Positions 15,899 through 24,929 of a stretch of DNA of 33,528 nucleotides are shown in pieces. The translations under genes were made by a program, and so were the position numbers. The notes beneath the pieces are model-generated. The model searched no databases and was not told the DNA's origin. It worked only from the letters and a program-made list of their open reading frames with translations. Source of the DNA: UBA1738 sp045538755 (GTDB lineage: Bacteria > Bacillota > Clostridia > UBA1381); NCBI GenBank assembly GCA_045538755.1, contig JAZQEC010000027.1:1-33528 (forward strand), read 5' to 3'. Numbering within the stretch: position 1 is the first letter of the stretch; each line of letters starts with the position of its first letter.

Positions 15899-17017
15899 AT
15901 GTTACTAAAAAATGGTACTGTTTTATGTGATGATTTTGAATTTAAAAATATTGATATATCAGTAAAGGACAGCAAAATCTCCTTTGAAAATACTGAAAAT
16001 GATGAAATTATTGACTGTACGGATTGCTATGTCGTTCCTGGCCTTATCGACGTACATACTCATGGTGCATTAGGCTATGAATCAACTGACAATTCTCGCG
16101 AGGCTATTGAAATTTTTTCACGATATATGGCTGAAAACGGTGTTACTACATACCTTCCGACCTTTGCAACTGTAAGTCACGACGAATTAATGTCAGCCGC
16201 GAAGAACATCAAAGATGTTATAGAAAACGGAAGTACAGGCGCAAATATCGGCGGAATACATATGGAAGGCCCGTACTTTAATGAAAAATATAAAGGCGCT
16301 CAAGACCCGAAAAACCTACGCCTTCCAGACCCCGACGAATTTGACGAAATCAATGCAGCAAGCGGAAATATGGTAAAGCTGATTGCCATAGCACCTGAAC
16401 TTGAAGGTGCATTCGAATTTATAAAAGCCAAAAAAGACGTTGTAACCATTTCAATCGGGCATACTGATTCTGACTATGAAACTGCAATGCACGCAATCGA
16501 GCTTGGTGCAACCGAGCTTACACATTCTTTTAATGGAATGCGAGGTTTTCATCACAGAAATCCAAACGCAATAGGTGCGGCACTTGACAGCAAAATTTAT
16601 TGCGAAGCAATCTGCGACGGTATTCATCTTTCACCGTCTGCGATAAGACTTATTTATAATATGGTTGGCAACGACAAAATGGTTATGGTTTCCGATTCAA
16701 TCCGCTGTGCCGGTCTTCCAGATGGCGAAACCTTATCAGGCGGATTAACCGTATACATAAAAGACGGGCAGGCTCGCCTTGCGGACGGAACGATTGCAGG
16801 AAGTACTGCCAAACTGTTTGACGGTGTTAAAAATGTAATAAAATTCGGAATTAAAATTGAGCACGCCTTTAAGATGGCTACTATAAATCCCGCAAAGGCT
16901 GTAAAAATTGACGATGTTACAGGAAGTATAGCTGAAGGTAAGCGTGCAGATTTACTTGTACTTGACAAAGACCTTAACTTAAAAAAGGTGATTGTAAACG
17001 GAAAAGTATTCAAGTAA
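15899..17017 (+). CDS. nagA: N-acetylglucosamine-6-phosphate deacetylase
   Basis: A 372-residue amidohydrolase that converts GlcNAc-6-phosphate to glucosamine-6-phosphate in amino-sugar use and cell-wall recycling. Metal and substrate residues are visible in order: GLIDVHTHG, HMEGPYFNEKYKGAQDP (metal Glu), IGHTDSD (His), THSFNGMRGFHHR (His), CDGIHLSP and the catalytic Asp in VSDSIRCAG. The protein is full length. It stands alone with its own promoter and terminator; nagB and a GntR-type regulator, often adjacent, are absent here. Confidence 0.95.
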   Translation: MLLKNGTVLCDDFEFKNIDISVKDSKISFENTENDEIIDCTDCYVVPGLIDVHTHGALGYESTDNSREAIEIFSRYMAENGVTTYLPTFATVSHDELMSAAKNIKDVIENGSTGANIGGIHMEGPYFNEKYKGAQDPKNLRLPDPDEFDEINAASGNMVKLIAIAPELEGAFEFIKAKKDVVTISIGHTDSDYETAMHAIELGATELTHSFNGMRGFHHRNPNAIGAALDSKIYCEAICDGIHLSPSAIRLIYNMVGNDKMVMVSDSIRCAGLPDGETLSGGLTVYIKDGQARLADGTIAGSTAKLFDGVKNVIKFGIKIEHAFKMATINPAKAVKIDDVTGSIAEGKRADLLVLDKDLNLKKVIVNGKVFK

Positions 17018-17020
17018 TAA

Positions 17021-17047
17021 AAAGCAGACCGTGTTGTCTGCTTTTTT
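17021..17047 (+). terminator. Terminator of nagA
   Basis: AAAGCAGAC (17021-17029), loop CGTGTT, GTCTGC (17036-17041) running into a six-T tract. Lies three bases after the nagA stop. Confidence 0.88.
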
Positions 17048-17126
17048 ACTTGCAAGAAATTCACGAACCAATACGCAATAACAAAATTGTTGCCTAATTC
17101 GTATGACATCAGGCGACTCTTATATC

Positions 17127-17173
17127 AAAGCCTTTTTATTAATAAACTGTAAATAAATCAAAAAAAAGGCTTT
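17127..17173. repeat. Inverted repeat upstream of the clpE-like gene
   Basis: AAAGCCTTTTT (17127-17137) is complementary to AAAAAGGCTTT (17163-17173) across a 25-base A/T loop, just upstream of the -10 element of the clpE-like gene. It could be a weak terminator or a protein-binding site; it is not a CtsR or CIRCE sequence. Confidence 0.5.
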
Positions 17174-17190
17174 TAAATTCTTTCAGTTTA

Positions 17191-17199
17191 TGATATAAT
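17191..17199 (+). promoter_or_regulatory. Extended -10 promoter of the clpE-like gene
   Basis: TGATATAAT (17191-17199) is a perfect extended -10 (TG-N-TATAAT). There is no good -35 at the expected distance, which an extended -10 can tolerate. Confidence 0.55.
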
Positions 17200-17231
17200 G
17201 TTTTTTAGCATTATTTTGGAGGGATACAAAT

Positions 17232-19532
17232 ATGAATTTATGTTCACGATGTCACAAAAATCCCGCTGTTGTCTACATCACAAAGATGGAGGGCGACAAG
17301 ACAACAAACGAAGGTCTTTGTATTGCCTGCGCAAAAGAGCTTGGCATAGGACCTATTAATAATATGATTGAACAAATGGGTATTACCGATGACGATATCG
17401 AAAATATAAACTCGGAAATGGCTAATTTTATGAATGACCCCGAAGCTTTAGAAGGGCTTATGTCAGGTTTTTATGGCGGCGAGGCTATGGAAGAAGGCGG
17501 TGCACCTACTGCACCAATTGATTTCTTGTCGAGCTTTATGTCCGGCAAAAACGAAGAAAATTCATCTAAAACCGAAAGCAAAGATGGCAAGGACCATTCA
17601 AAAAAGAAGCATTTTGGTAAGAAAAAAAGTATGCTTGACACCTACGGCACAAATCTCACCGAAAAGGCAAAGCTAGGCAAGGTGGACAGAGTCATCAACC
17701 GTCATGCCGAAATTGACCGTGTAGTGCAGATTTTAAACCGCCGAAGCAAAAATAATCCTGTTATATTAGGCGAGCCAGGTGTCGGCAAAACTGCCATCGC
17801 AGAAGGACTTGCGTGCAGAATTGCGGAAGAAAATGTTCCGCCTAAGCTTTTCGGGTATCAGCTTTATCTTATTGACTTTACAGCACTTGTTGCAGGAACG
17901 CAGTTCAGGGGTCAGTTCGAGGCACGTCTTAAAAATCTTCTTACAGAAGCTGAAGAAGCAGGAAATGTAATTTTAGTAATTGACGAAATCCACAACATCG
18001 TCGCAGCCGGCGATGCAGAAGGTGCAATGAGCGCCGCAAATATATTAAAACCGGCTCTTGCAAGAGGTGAAATCCAGATAATTGGAGCTACAACCCTTTC
18101 CGAATACAGAAAGCACATCGAAAAAGATTCAGCTTTAGAGAGACGTTTTCAGCCTGTTTTGGTTGATGAACCAAGCATTGCAGAATCAGTTGAAATTTTA
18201 AAAGGCATCAGGGATTATTATGAAAAATACCACAGTGTGAAAATTTCCGATGAGGTTATCGAAGCAGCTTGTCGTATGAGCGAGAGATATATTACAGACA
18301 GATTTTTACCTGATAAAGCAATTGACGTAATTGATGAGGCAGGAAGCAGTGTCAACCTTAAAAACATCGCACTCTACGATGTGAAAAAAATTCAGAGCAG
18401 ACTTTCCGAAATCACAAATGAGTCACAACAAGCGGCTGAACAGCAGGATTTTGAAGCAGTTGCAAGGCTACGTCAGGAAGAACTTGAACTAAAGGCCAAG
18501 CTTTCATTAAAAGAGGAGGAATCAAAAAATTCCGAAATCACTTTAGATGACGTTGCAGCCGTTATTGAAAACTGGACAAAAATTCCCGTCCACAAGCTTA
18601 CCGAAGACGAAGCAACACGTCTTTTAAACCTTGAGTCGCGAATTCACAATAGGGTTATCGGGCAAGACGATGCAGTTTCAGGTGTCGCACGTGCTATACG
18701 CAGGGGCAGAGCGGATATTTCATTTAAAAAACGTCCTGTTTCCTTTATTTTTGCAGGTCCAACAGGTGTTGGAAAAACCGAACTTGTTAAAACTATTGCA
18801 GAAGTAATGTTTAATAACGAGGATGCACTTATCCGCTTTGATATGTCAGAATATATGGAAAAACATTCAGTTTCGAAGCTAATTGGTTCGCCACCGGGAT
18901 ATGTAGGATATGATGAGGCAGGACAGCTTACCGAAAAGGTCAGAAGAAAGCCGTATTCAGTAATTCTTCTTGACGAAATCGAAAAAGCTCACCCTGAAGT
19001 CTTTAACCTCTTTCTTCAAATTTTAGACGACGGCAGAGCATCGGACAGTCACGGCAAAATTGTGAATTTCGAAAACACAATTATCATAATGACAACAAAT
19101 GCCGGCTCGGAATTTAATTCATCTTCTTTAGGATTTAATTCAAGTAACACTCTTACCTTAAAGGGCAATGTTGAAAAGAGCCTAAAACAACATTTCCGTC
19201 CGGAATTTTTGAACAGAATTGACGAAATCATCACATTTAATCCGCTTACAAAAGACGAACTGCGTGAAATCATCGACCTTATGCTTAAGGATATTATCGG
19301 AAGAATGTCACAAAAGGGCGCAAAAATTGAGATTACCGAAAGTGCAAAAGATTTGATTTTAGAAAAAGGATTTGATGCTAAATTTGGTGCAAGACCTTTA
19401 AAGCGTGCCATTCAGAGACTTATTGAGGATAAACTTGCAGAATTCTCATTAAGAAACACCATAAGCGAAAATACTCACATTACAGCAGACAGAAACGGTG
19501 ATGAAATCGAGCTTACTATTATTCATAATTAA
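17232..19532 (+). CDS. ClpE-like AAA+ unfoldase with N-terminal zinc finger
   Basis: A 766-residue Hsp100 protein. It opens with a zinc finger (CSRC at 4-7 and CIAC at 30-33) of the McsA/ClpE type in place of the usual double Clp-N repeat, followed by a low-complexity linker rich in Lys, Ser and Glu (about residues 100-140). AAA-1 has Walker A GEPGVGKT (180-187) and VILVIDEIHN. A short middle domain holds a UVR motif (residues about 398-425). AAA-2 has GPTGVGKT (509-516) and VILLDEIEKAHP. An LGF tripeptide (633-635) fits the ClpP-docking loop, so it probably feeds ClpP. I see no CtsR operator. GGAGGG ribosome site is strong. Confidence 0.92.
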   Translation: MNLCSRCHKNPAVVYITKMEGDKTTNEGLCIACAKELGIGPINNMIEQMGITDDDIENINSEMANFMNDPEALEGLMSGFYGGEAMEEGGAPTAPIDFLSSFMSGKNEENSSKTESKDGKDHSKKKHFGKKKSMLDTYGTNLTEKAKLGKVDRVINRHAEIDRVVQILNRRSKNNPVILGEPGVGKTAIAEGLACRIAEENVPPKLFGYQLYLIDFTALVAGTQFRGQFEARLKNLLTEAEEAGNVILVIDEIHNIVAAGDAEGAMSAANILKPALARGEIQIIGATTLSEYRKHIEKDSALERRFQPVLVDEPSIAESVEILKGIRDYYEKYHSVKISDEVIEAACRMSERYITDRFLPDKAIDVIDEAGSSVNLKNIALYDVKKIQSRLSEITNESQQAAEQQDFEAVARLRQEELELKAKLSLKEEESKNSEITLDDVAAVIENWTKIPVHKLTEDEATRLLNLESRIHNRVIGQDDAVSGVARAIRRGRADISFKKRPVSFIFAGPTGVGKTELVKTIAEVMFNNEDALIRFDMSEYMEKHSVSKLIGSPPGYVGYDEAGQLTEKVRRKPYSVILLDEIEKAHPEVFNLFLQILDDGRASDSHGKIVNFENTIIIMTTNAGSEFNSSSLGFNSSNTLTLKGNVEKSLKQHFRPEFLNRIDEIITFNPLTKDELREIIDLMLKDIIGRMSQKGAKIEITESAKDLILEKGFDAKFGARPLKRAIQRLIEDKLAEFSLRNTISENTHITADRNGDEIELTIIHN

Positions 19533-19570
19533 AAAATGTCTGTCTCACTTTTTAGTGAGACAGACATTTT
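19533..19570. terminator. Bidirectional terminator between clpE-like and htrA-like genes
   Basis: AAAATGTCTGTCTCACT (19533-19549), loop TTTT, AGTGAGACAGACATTTT (19554-19570): a 17-base perfect stem with A and T tracts on both sides, serving the two convergent genes. Confidence 0.92.
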
Positions 19571-19571
19571 A

Positions 19572-20825
19572 CTAAAGAGTTATTTCAATATCAAGCATTT
19601 CGCCGTCACGGTAAACAGTCAATTTTATAATTTCACCTTTTTTGTGAGTATCACGTATTTTGTTAAGCTCACTAATTGATTTTAATGCCGTTCCATCAGC
19701 TTTTAAAATTAAGTCATTTACCTTAATTCCCGCTTTTTCTGCAGGGCTTTTCTCCAGCACAGTTTCAACTAAAATTCCATGTTCGGAATCCGTCCCTGTT
19801 ATACCGATAAGAAGGCCTTGCGGTGCTTTTCCTACATTAATCAGCGATTCTGATACGTTCTTAATATCATTTGACGGAATTGCGAAGCTTATGTTTTCAA
19901 CATCTGCCGAAATTGCATAAGTTATCATTCCTACAAGGTGGCCTTCGCTGTTTAAAAGACATCCGCCTGCATTATTCGAATTTGTAATCGCATCGGTTTG
20001 CAAAAGATTTATGGTAGTTCCATTCTGCAAGGAAATGCCATTATTAACTCCGCATATAATCCCCTTTGTTATCGACGTTCCAAGGTCTCCGCCCAAGACA
20101 TTCCCTATTACTATTGCAGTATCTCCTGCCATTACTTCATCAGAGTTACCCAAGGTTACAGGCGTAAGATTTTCTGCCTCAATTTTAAGGATTGCGATAT
20201 CCTTATTTTCGTCCATTCCCACAATTTCTGCATCGTGTTTTGACTCATCAGGCAGAATTACAGATGTTTCTCCATCATTTCCCACTAAAGAACTGCTGGT
20301 CAAAATGTAGCCGTCTGCACTTAACACAACCCCTGAACCTGTGTTTGTCGATGAAGACATTCCAAAAAAATTCATATATGAAACATTTGTTGAAATCGAG
20401 ACAATGCTTGGCGAAACAGCCGCATTAATTGAGCTTATACTGATAGCTTCGCCTTTATCCACAGTTTTCTCGTATATCGGTTTTTCCACATACGAAATAA
20501 CTGCTGAAGGTCTTAATCTCGGCACAACCACAAAGGAATAAACCGTCAAAAACAAAATACAGGTAATAGCTGATGATATTAACGCCACAATCCATGACGG
20601 AATTGGCTTTCTAACCTTATCAGTGTTCTGAGGTGTCGGCAGATAATTTTCCAGTTCTTTTTCAAAATCCGACTCCTCTTTATAATTACTATTTTCTTTT
20701 ATGTCTTCCTTGCCTTCTTGCACAGTTTCTTTATATTCTGTGCCTTCTTTTGTTTCGTCGGCAGTATGTGGCAAAATTATTTCTTCATTTTTATTACTTA
20801 TTTCAAAGCTTTTTTCTTCATCCAT
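19572..20825 (-). CDS. HtrA/DegP-like membrane protein, catalytically dead (pseudoprotease)
   Basis: A 417-residue protein of HtrA layout: a charged cytoplasmic N-terminus (residues 1-75), one membrane helix (about 76-100), a trypsin-like domain (about 130-325) and a C-terminal PDZ domain (about 335-417, with GLLIGI and KAGIKVNDLI). The fold motifs are clear, for example GSGVVLSADGYILT and NKDIAILKI (Asp209 kept). However, the position of the catalytic His reads SSSL (Ser179) and the GNSGGP nucleophile motif reads NNAGGC (Ala286). Two of three triad residues are therefore replaced, without frameshift or stop. Such a protein would not cleave, and more likely acts as a PDZ/peptide-binding scaffold or sensor at the membrane. 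Ribosome site AGGAG is good. Confidence 0.9.
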   Translation of the reverse strand: MDEEKSFEISNKNEEIILPHTADETKEGTEYKETVQEGKEDIKENSNYKEESDFEKELENYLPTPQNTDKVRKPIPSWIVALISSAITCILFLTVYSFVVVPRLRPSAVISYVEKPIYEKTVDKGEAISISSINAAVSPSIVSISTNVSYMNFFGMSSSTNTGSGVVLSADGYILTSSSLVGNDGETSVILPDESKHDAEIVGMDENKDIAILKIEAENLTPVTLGNSDEVMAGDTAIVIGNVLGGDLGTSITKGIICGVNNGISLQNGTTINLLQTDAITNSNNAGGCLLNSEGHLVGMITYAISADVENISFAIPSNDIKNVSESLINVGKAPQGLLIGITGTDSEHGILVETVLEKSPAEKAGIKVNDLILKADGTALKSISELNKIRDTHKKGEIIKLTVYRDGEMLDIEITL

Positions 20826-20903
20826 TATGTATCACTCCTAAATTTTATAGCTATATTATAATACTATTCTTAAAAAAGTGTATGAACAAAATGTAAACTT
20901 TTA

Positions 20904-20932
20904 TTGACAACACGTAATAAAAGTGATAAATT
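20904..20932 (+). promoter_or_regulatory. Promoter of the RNase M5 gene
   Basis: TTGACA (20904-20909), 17 bases, TAAATT (20927-20932). It predicts a start site near 20939, which lies after an in-frame ATG at 20923 and so rules that ATG out as the start codon. Confidence 0.65.
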
Positions 20933-20961
20933 TAATGTATATTTTTATTTTGGAGCAGAAG

Positions 20962-21561
20962 ATGTATACAGTTTACGAAACAATAATCGTTGAAGGCATT
21001 TATGATAAAATCAAGCTGTCGGGATTTATAGACAGCCTTATTTTTATGACCGGAGGTTTTTCGGTTTTTAACAACAAAAAATTGCAGGAATCCATCAAAA
21101 CCATTGCAGAAAAAACAGGAATAGTTATTCTGACCGATTCAGATGCCGCTGGAATAAAAATCCGCAACTTTGTAAAACAGCTTGCCGCTCACGAAAATGT
21201 AAAACACGCATATATCCCTGAAATTTCCGGAAAAGAACGCAGAAAAACTGTTCCTGCTAGAGCAGGGCTTTTAGGTGTTGAAGGAATCAGCGAAGATATT
21301 ATAATTACCGCATTACGTCAAAGCGGCTGTACTATAAACGGCGAGGCAGGAACAAAAAAGGCTGAAAAAAAAATAACCAAGCAGGACTTTTACACACTCG
21401 GTCTTTCCGGCAAGGATTGTAGTGCAAATCTTCGAAAAAAACTTGCCCTTGAACTTGGTCTTCCGTCAAAACTGTCTTCAAATATGCTGCTTGATGCCGC
21501 AAACAGACTTTTAACTCTTGATGAACTCACAAAATTAGTTGAAAACATTGATGAGATGTGA
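20962..21561 (+). CDS. rnmV: Ribonuclease M5 (5S rRNA maturation)
   Basis: A 199-residue Toprim nuclease. The N-terminal Toprim domain has the metal-binding Glu in IIVEGIYDKIKL and the DxD motif in ILTDSDAAGIKIRN; the following segment ISGKERRKTVPARAGLLGVEG is typical of RNase M5, and the C-terminal part (residues about 110-199) corresponds to the DUF4093 region. The enzyme trims 5S rRNA precursors with ribosomal protein L18. I choose the ATG at 20962 because GGAG lies six bases upstream and the promoter places the transcript start after the earlier ATG. Confidence 0.9.
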   Translation: MYTVYETIIVEGIYDKIKLSGFIDSLIFMTGGFSVFNNKKLQESIKTIAEKTGIVILTDSDAAGIKIRNFVKQLAAHENVKHAYIPEISGKERRKTVPARAGLLGVEGISEDIIITALRQSGCTINGEAGTKKAEKKITKQDFYTLGLSGKDCSANLRKKLALELGLPSKLSSNMLLDAANRLLTLDELTKLVENIDEM

Positions 21562-21567
21562 TATAAT
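21539..21567 (+). promoter_or_regulatory. Promoter of the ABC transporter gene
   Basis: TTGAAA (21539-21544), 17 bases, TATAAT (21562-21567) with an upstream TG (extended -10). It lies across the end of rnmV and fixes the transporter start downstream, at the GTG at 21599. Confidence 0.68.
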
Positions 21568-21598
21568 AAATAAAATATATATAAAGAGAGAGAATATT

Positions 21599-23263
21599 GT
21601 GAAAAACAACGGAATTTGGAACTGGATTTTAAAAAATGGAAAAAGGAATTTTCCTGCTATAATTCTGCTTACCGCAATAAGCATAGTTTTATCGCTCATT
21701 CAAATACGATTTGCAACCGCATCAAAAAATGTTATGGACATTGCGACCGGAGCACAGTCCGGAACACTTTCGTCTGCATTTTTTATGCTTGTTGTTCTTC
21801 TTTTTTCGCGCCTTGTAATCCAAATATCAATTAGCTATCTTAACGTTCATGCAGCTTCAAAATTCGAAATTTCACTAAAGCGTAATCTCTTTAAAACTCT
21901 TATAAATAAAGACTATCTATCAGTCACAAAATTTCATTCAGGTGAACTTTTAAACAGAATTAACAGCGACATTTCTGTTATAGTGAGCGGAATAATTGCT
22001 ATTGTTCCGTCTGCGGCACTTTTTCTTACCAGCATAATAGGGGCTTTTTGTGTTCTTTATAATATAGATAACACACTTGCTTTAATTATACTTGCAATCG
22101 GCCCAGTAGTGGCGATAGGTGCAAGACTTTATTCGGCAAAATACAAGGTTATGCATAAAAAATGTCAGGAATATGACGGTAAAACAAAGTCATTTATGCT
22201 TGAAATTCTCCAAAATTTACTCGTTGTTAAATCCTTTAACTGCGAAGACTCAATACTTGACAAAAGCGAAACCCTTCAAAGGAAAACATACAAGCTCCGT
22301 GTAAAAAGAGTAAGCGTTTCGGTAATAGCACAAATAGGAATGTTCTTAATATTCAACGCAGGCTATTATTTTGCGATGGCTTATGCCGCGTTAAAGCTTT
22401 CAAGAGGGCAGCTTACCTATGGTGACGTTACGGCAATACTTGCGCTTGTTTCACAAATCCAGACACCGTTTAAAAATGTGTCCGGACTTCTTCCGCAGGC
22501 ATTTGCAGTATCAGCGTCAATCGAAAGAATTTTAGAGCTTGAACATTTAAAAAACGAACCAGTCTCTACCTATTTCCTGCCTGAAAATACTTATTCGGAT
22601 ATGCAGGAAATCGTTTATGATAACGTAACCTTTTCATATAGCTCCGACTCTTTTGTTTCGGGCATTAATATGAGGATTAAAAAAGGTGAATGTGTTGCTA
22701 TTGCAGGTGAGTCGGGTGCTGGAAAAAGTACGGCAATCAAGTTGCTTCTCGGCATAATGTCTCCAGACAGCGGCCGTATTTACATAAAAGGCAGCAATGG
22801 CGAAACATATATCGGCAAAGAGACAAGACCGCTTTTTGCTTATGTTCCGCAGGGAAATCTCATTTTATCCGGCACTATTCGGGAAAATATTGCTTTTGCA
22901 CATGAAAATGCTACTGATGAGGAAATTATAAAAGCCGCAAAAATTGCACAGATTTGGGATTTTATAAAGTCGCTTGATAAAGGGCTTGACACCGAATTGG
23001 GTGAAAAGGGTCTTGGACTTTCTGAAGGTCAAACACAGAGAGTCTCGATAGCAAGAGCAATTCTTCATAACGCACCTATACTGCTTCTTGACGAATCCAC
23101 ATCAGCTCTTGATTCACAGACAGAATTAAATCTCTTAAAAGCAATACGCGAAATGACTGATAAAACATGCATCATTGTAAGCCATAAACAGGCGGCATTT
23201 GATATATGTGACAGTGTAATTTACATCGAAAAGAAAGGTCTGAAAAAAAATGGGAAAGTTTGA
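21599..23263 (+). CDS. ABC transporter, fused permease and ATPase (half exporter)
   Basis: A 554-residue half transporter: an exporter-type membrane domain with about six hydrophobic helices (residues about 15-300) and a nucleotide-binding domain (about 330-550). Walker A is GESGAGKST, the Q loop lies at YVPQGN, the signature is LSEGQ followed by TQRVSIARAIL, Walker B is ILLLDEST, and the H loop is IIVSHKQ. The substrate cannot be told from sequence. A single half transporter of this kind would act as a homodimer. Start is the GTG at 21599, which follows the promoter; the ribosome site (AGAGAG) is weak. It overlaps the next gene by 14 bases. Confidence 0.88.
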   Translation: MKNNGIWNWILKNGKRNFPAIILLTAISIVLSLIQIRFATASKNVMDIATGAQSGTLSSAFFMLVVLLFSRLVIQISISYLNVHAASKFEISLKRNLFKTLINKDYLSVTKFHSGELLNRINSDISVIVSGIIAIVPSAALFLTSIIGAFCVLYNIDNTLALIILAIGPVVAIGARLYSAKYKVMHKKCQEYDGKTKSFMLEILQNLLVVKSFNCEDSILDKSETLQRKTYKLRVKRVSVSVIAQIGMFLIFNAGYYFAMAYAALKLSRGQLTYGDVTAILALVSQIQTPFKNVSGLLPQAFAVSASIERILELEHLKNEPVSTYFLPENTYSDMQEIVYDNVTFSYSSDSFVSGINMRIKKGECVAIAGESGAGKSTAIKLLLGIMSPDSGRIYIKGSNGETYIGKETRPLFAYVPQGNLILSGTIRENIAFAHENATDEEIIKAAKIAQIWDFIKSLDKGLDTELGEKGLGLSEGQTQRVSIARAILHNAPILLLDESTSALDSQTELNLLKAIREMTDKTCIIVSHKQAAFDICDSVIYIEKKGLKKNGKV

Positions 23264-24068
23264 CGGAATACTTCTTTGCACCGACCTTGACGGTACTTTA
23301 CTTGACGATAACCACCATGTTTCAAAAGAAAACTCAGATGCTATTGAGTACTTTAAAAGCGAAGGCGGTAAATTTACGTTTGTAACAGGTCGTGTTCCGG
23401 CAGGTGCTAAACTTTTGCTTGAGTTTGTTCATCCAAACACTCCTGTTGTCACATTTAACGGCGCAGGAATTTATGATTTTGAAAAAGATGAGCTTGTATG
23501 GGGTATTTATCTTGATGAAAAAGCTGTTTCCGTTATAGAATATGTAGAGGAGCGATTTCCAGGAATTGGCTTGGTCGTTTGCACTGATAAGCGGGTTTGC
23601 TTCTGTCAAATGAACAGATGGGTTCAAGATTACTTCGAAACAGAAAAGCTACCGCTTGATACGCCTGCCTATAAAGACATCAAGGAGCCTTGGAAAAAAT
23701 CACTTTTTATCACCGACGAAAAAGATATTTCTAAAGTGAAAAAAATTATTGCAGAATCTAAGTACGCATCTTTATACGAATTTGTGCAAAGCGGTTCGCA
23801 CTATTACGAACTTCTTCCGATTGGTGCAACAAAGGGTAATGGGCTAAAAAGGCTTACCGAACTTTTAGGCGTTGATAAAAATAAAACTATTGCAATAGGT
23901 GACAACGAAAATGACATTAGTATGTTAAAGACTGCCAAAGTGGGTATCGCTGTACAAAATGCCGGCACCAAAGTAAAGCAAGCCGCTGATATTGTTACAG
24001 TAAGCAACAATGAACACGCACTTGCAAAAGTTATTGAATTGCTCAAAAACGGTGAAATCCAAATTTGA
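23250..24068 (+). CDS. HAD superfamily phosphatase, Cof type (class IIB)
   Basis: A 272-residue haloacid dehalogenase-like hydrolase. Motif I is DLDGTLL (nucleophile Asp near residue 10), motif II is FVTGR, motif III the Lys in ATKGNGL, and motif IV GDNENDISML. A C2B cap occupies roughly residues 80-190. Such enzymes dephosphorylate sugar phosphates, flavin or other small metabolites; the substrate here is not known. It overlaps the end of the ABC transporter gene by 14 bases, so the two are translationally coupled. No terminator is obvious after it. Confidence 0.9.
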   Translation: MGKFDGILLCTDLDGTLLDDNHHVSKENSDAIEYFKSEGGKFTFVTGRVPAGAKLLLEFVHPNTPVVTFNGAGIYDFEKDELVWGIYLDEKAVSVIEYVEERFPGIGLVVCTDKRVCFCQMNRWVQDYFETEKLPLDTPAYKDIKEPWKKSLFITDEKDISKVKKIIAESKYASLYEFVQSGSHYYELLPIGATKGNGLKRLTELLGVDKNKTIAIGDNENDISMLKTAKVGIAVQNAGTKVKQAADIVTVSNNEHALAKVIELLKNGEIQI

Positions 24069-24182
24069 GGGTATAACAAAAACAAATAAATCAAGTGATG
24101 TTACTCTTACTATAATACGCTAACCGGCAAAACCTCAAAAAGAAAATAGTGTGAAAAAGTATTAATTATACATTTTATTATA

Positions 24183-24211
24183 TTGACAAAATATGAAATA
24201 TATGGTATTAT
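24183..24211 (+). promoter_or_regulatory. Promoter of the TetR regulator gene
   Basis: TTGACA (24183-24188), 17 bases, TATTAT (24206-24211). A palindromic operator follows within seven bases, over the expected start site. Confidence 0.7.
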
Positions 24212-24217
24212 ATATTC

Positions 24218-24232
24218 AGCACATTGTGTGCT
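24218..24232. promoter_or_regulatory. Operator 1: AGCACA-N3-TGTGCT palindrome
   Basis: AGCACA-TTG-TGTGCT lies directly downstream of the -10 of the TetR gene, so binding would block its transcription (autorepression). The same 6-3-6 palindrome recurs twice before fabH. Confidence 0.75.
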
Positions 24233-24249
24233 AAAAGGAGAGTGTTTCT

Positions 24250-24828
24250 GTGAAGAATATAAAGGCTGATTTGATTTGTGATGAAATGTCGGAAAGAATT
24301 ATTGATGCCGTATATGAAATAGTTACAGCAGAAGGTGCACAAAATCTTAATGTTAGAAAAGTTTTAAATTACCTCAACATAACAAACAGGGTTTTTTACA
24401 ACCGCTTTCATAACATAAACGAAGTCCTTAATATTGTTTCAGAAAATTCCATTTTAGAAGTTCGAAAGAGCTTGAAGTTTTCCTTTGATAAAGATAGAGA
24501 CTTTTTCGAACAAATAATGGATGAAGTAGAAAAAACACTCATAATCTCTTATGAGACAAGAATGAATTTTGCTCATTATGTTTTTGAAAATGAATCCGTT
24601 TCAAACAGCAACTACAAATGGTGGACAGAAGAAATTAAAAAAATTTTGAACTATGCTATGGACAGAGGTCTTATAAAAAAAGTTGACCCTGATATGACCA
24701 GTTACGCAATATGGTGCTTCATAAGAGGCTTTAATACCGATGCTATCGGCAGAAAACTCCCTTTAGACGAAGCTCTCAAACGATACAGATACGGATTCAA
24801 TTTTATTTTAAAAGGATTAAAAGCTTAA
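24250..24828 (+). CDS. TetR/AcrR-family regulator, probable fatty-acid synthesis repressor
   Basis: A 192-residue protein with an N-terminal helix-turn-helix of the TetR type (residues about 12-55: SERIIDAVYEIVTAEGAQN, then VLNYLNITNRVFYNRFHN) and an all-helical ligand domain after it. The start is GTG at 24250 with AAAGGAG nine bases upstream. It precedes fabH-acpP-fabK, and three identical-pattern palindromes cover its own promoter and that of fabH. I infer that it represses both, responding to an acyl-type ligand. The known Firmicute regulators of fab genes (FapR, FabT) belong to other families. No effector can be read from sequence. Confidence 0.85.
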   Translation: MKNIKADLICDEMSERIIDAVYEIVTAEGAQNLNVRKVLNYLNITNRVFYNRFHNINEVLNIVSENSILEVRKSLKFSFDKDRDFFEQIMDEVEKTLIISYETRMNFAHYVFENESVSNSNYKWWTEEIKKILNYAMDRGLIKKVDPDMTSYAIWCFIRGFNTDAIGRKLPLDEALKRYRYGFNFILKGLKA

Positions 24829-24861
24829 TTTTTTAACAGAGCACGCCTCTGTTAAAAAATT
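24827..24861 (+). terminator. Terminator of the TetR gene
   Basis: AATTTTTTAACAGAG (24827-24841), loop CACGC, CTCTGTTAAAAAATT (24847-24861): a 15-base perfect stem. It separates the regulator from the fab operon, which has its own promoter. Confidence 0.75.
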
Positions 24862-24865
24862 ATTC

Positions 24866-24880
24866 AGCACACACTGTGCT
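24866..24880. promoter_or_regulatory. Operator 2: AGCACA-N3-TGTGCT palindrome
   Basis: AGCACA-CAC-TGTGCT, extended by flanking TTATTC/GAATAA to 12-base arms (24860-24886). It lies just upstream of the -35 of the fabH promoter. Confidence 0.72.
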
Positions 24881-24895
24881 GAATAATGTAGAACC

Positions 24896-24924
24896 TTGTC
24901 AAAATTAAAAAATTCCCATACAAT
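24896..24924 (+). promoter_or_regulatory. Promoter of fabH-acpP-fabK
   Basis: TTGTCA (24896-24901), 17 bases, TACAAT (24919-24924), bracketed by operator 2 upstream and operator 3 immediately downstream. Confidence 0.65.
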
Positions 24925-24929
24925 TTATC

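Noticed and set aside
17048..17231. CtsR or CIRCE operator before the clpE-like gene
   Set aside because: Neither the CtsR heptad repeat nor the CIRCE inverted repeat is present; only an unrelated AAAGCC inverted repeat was found.
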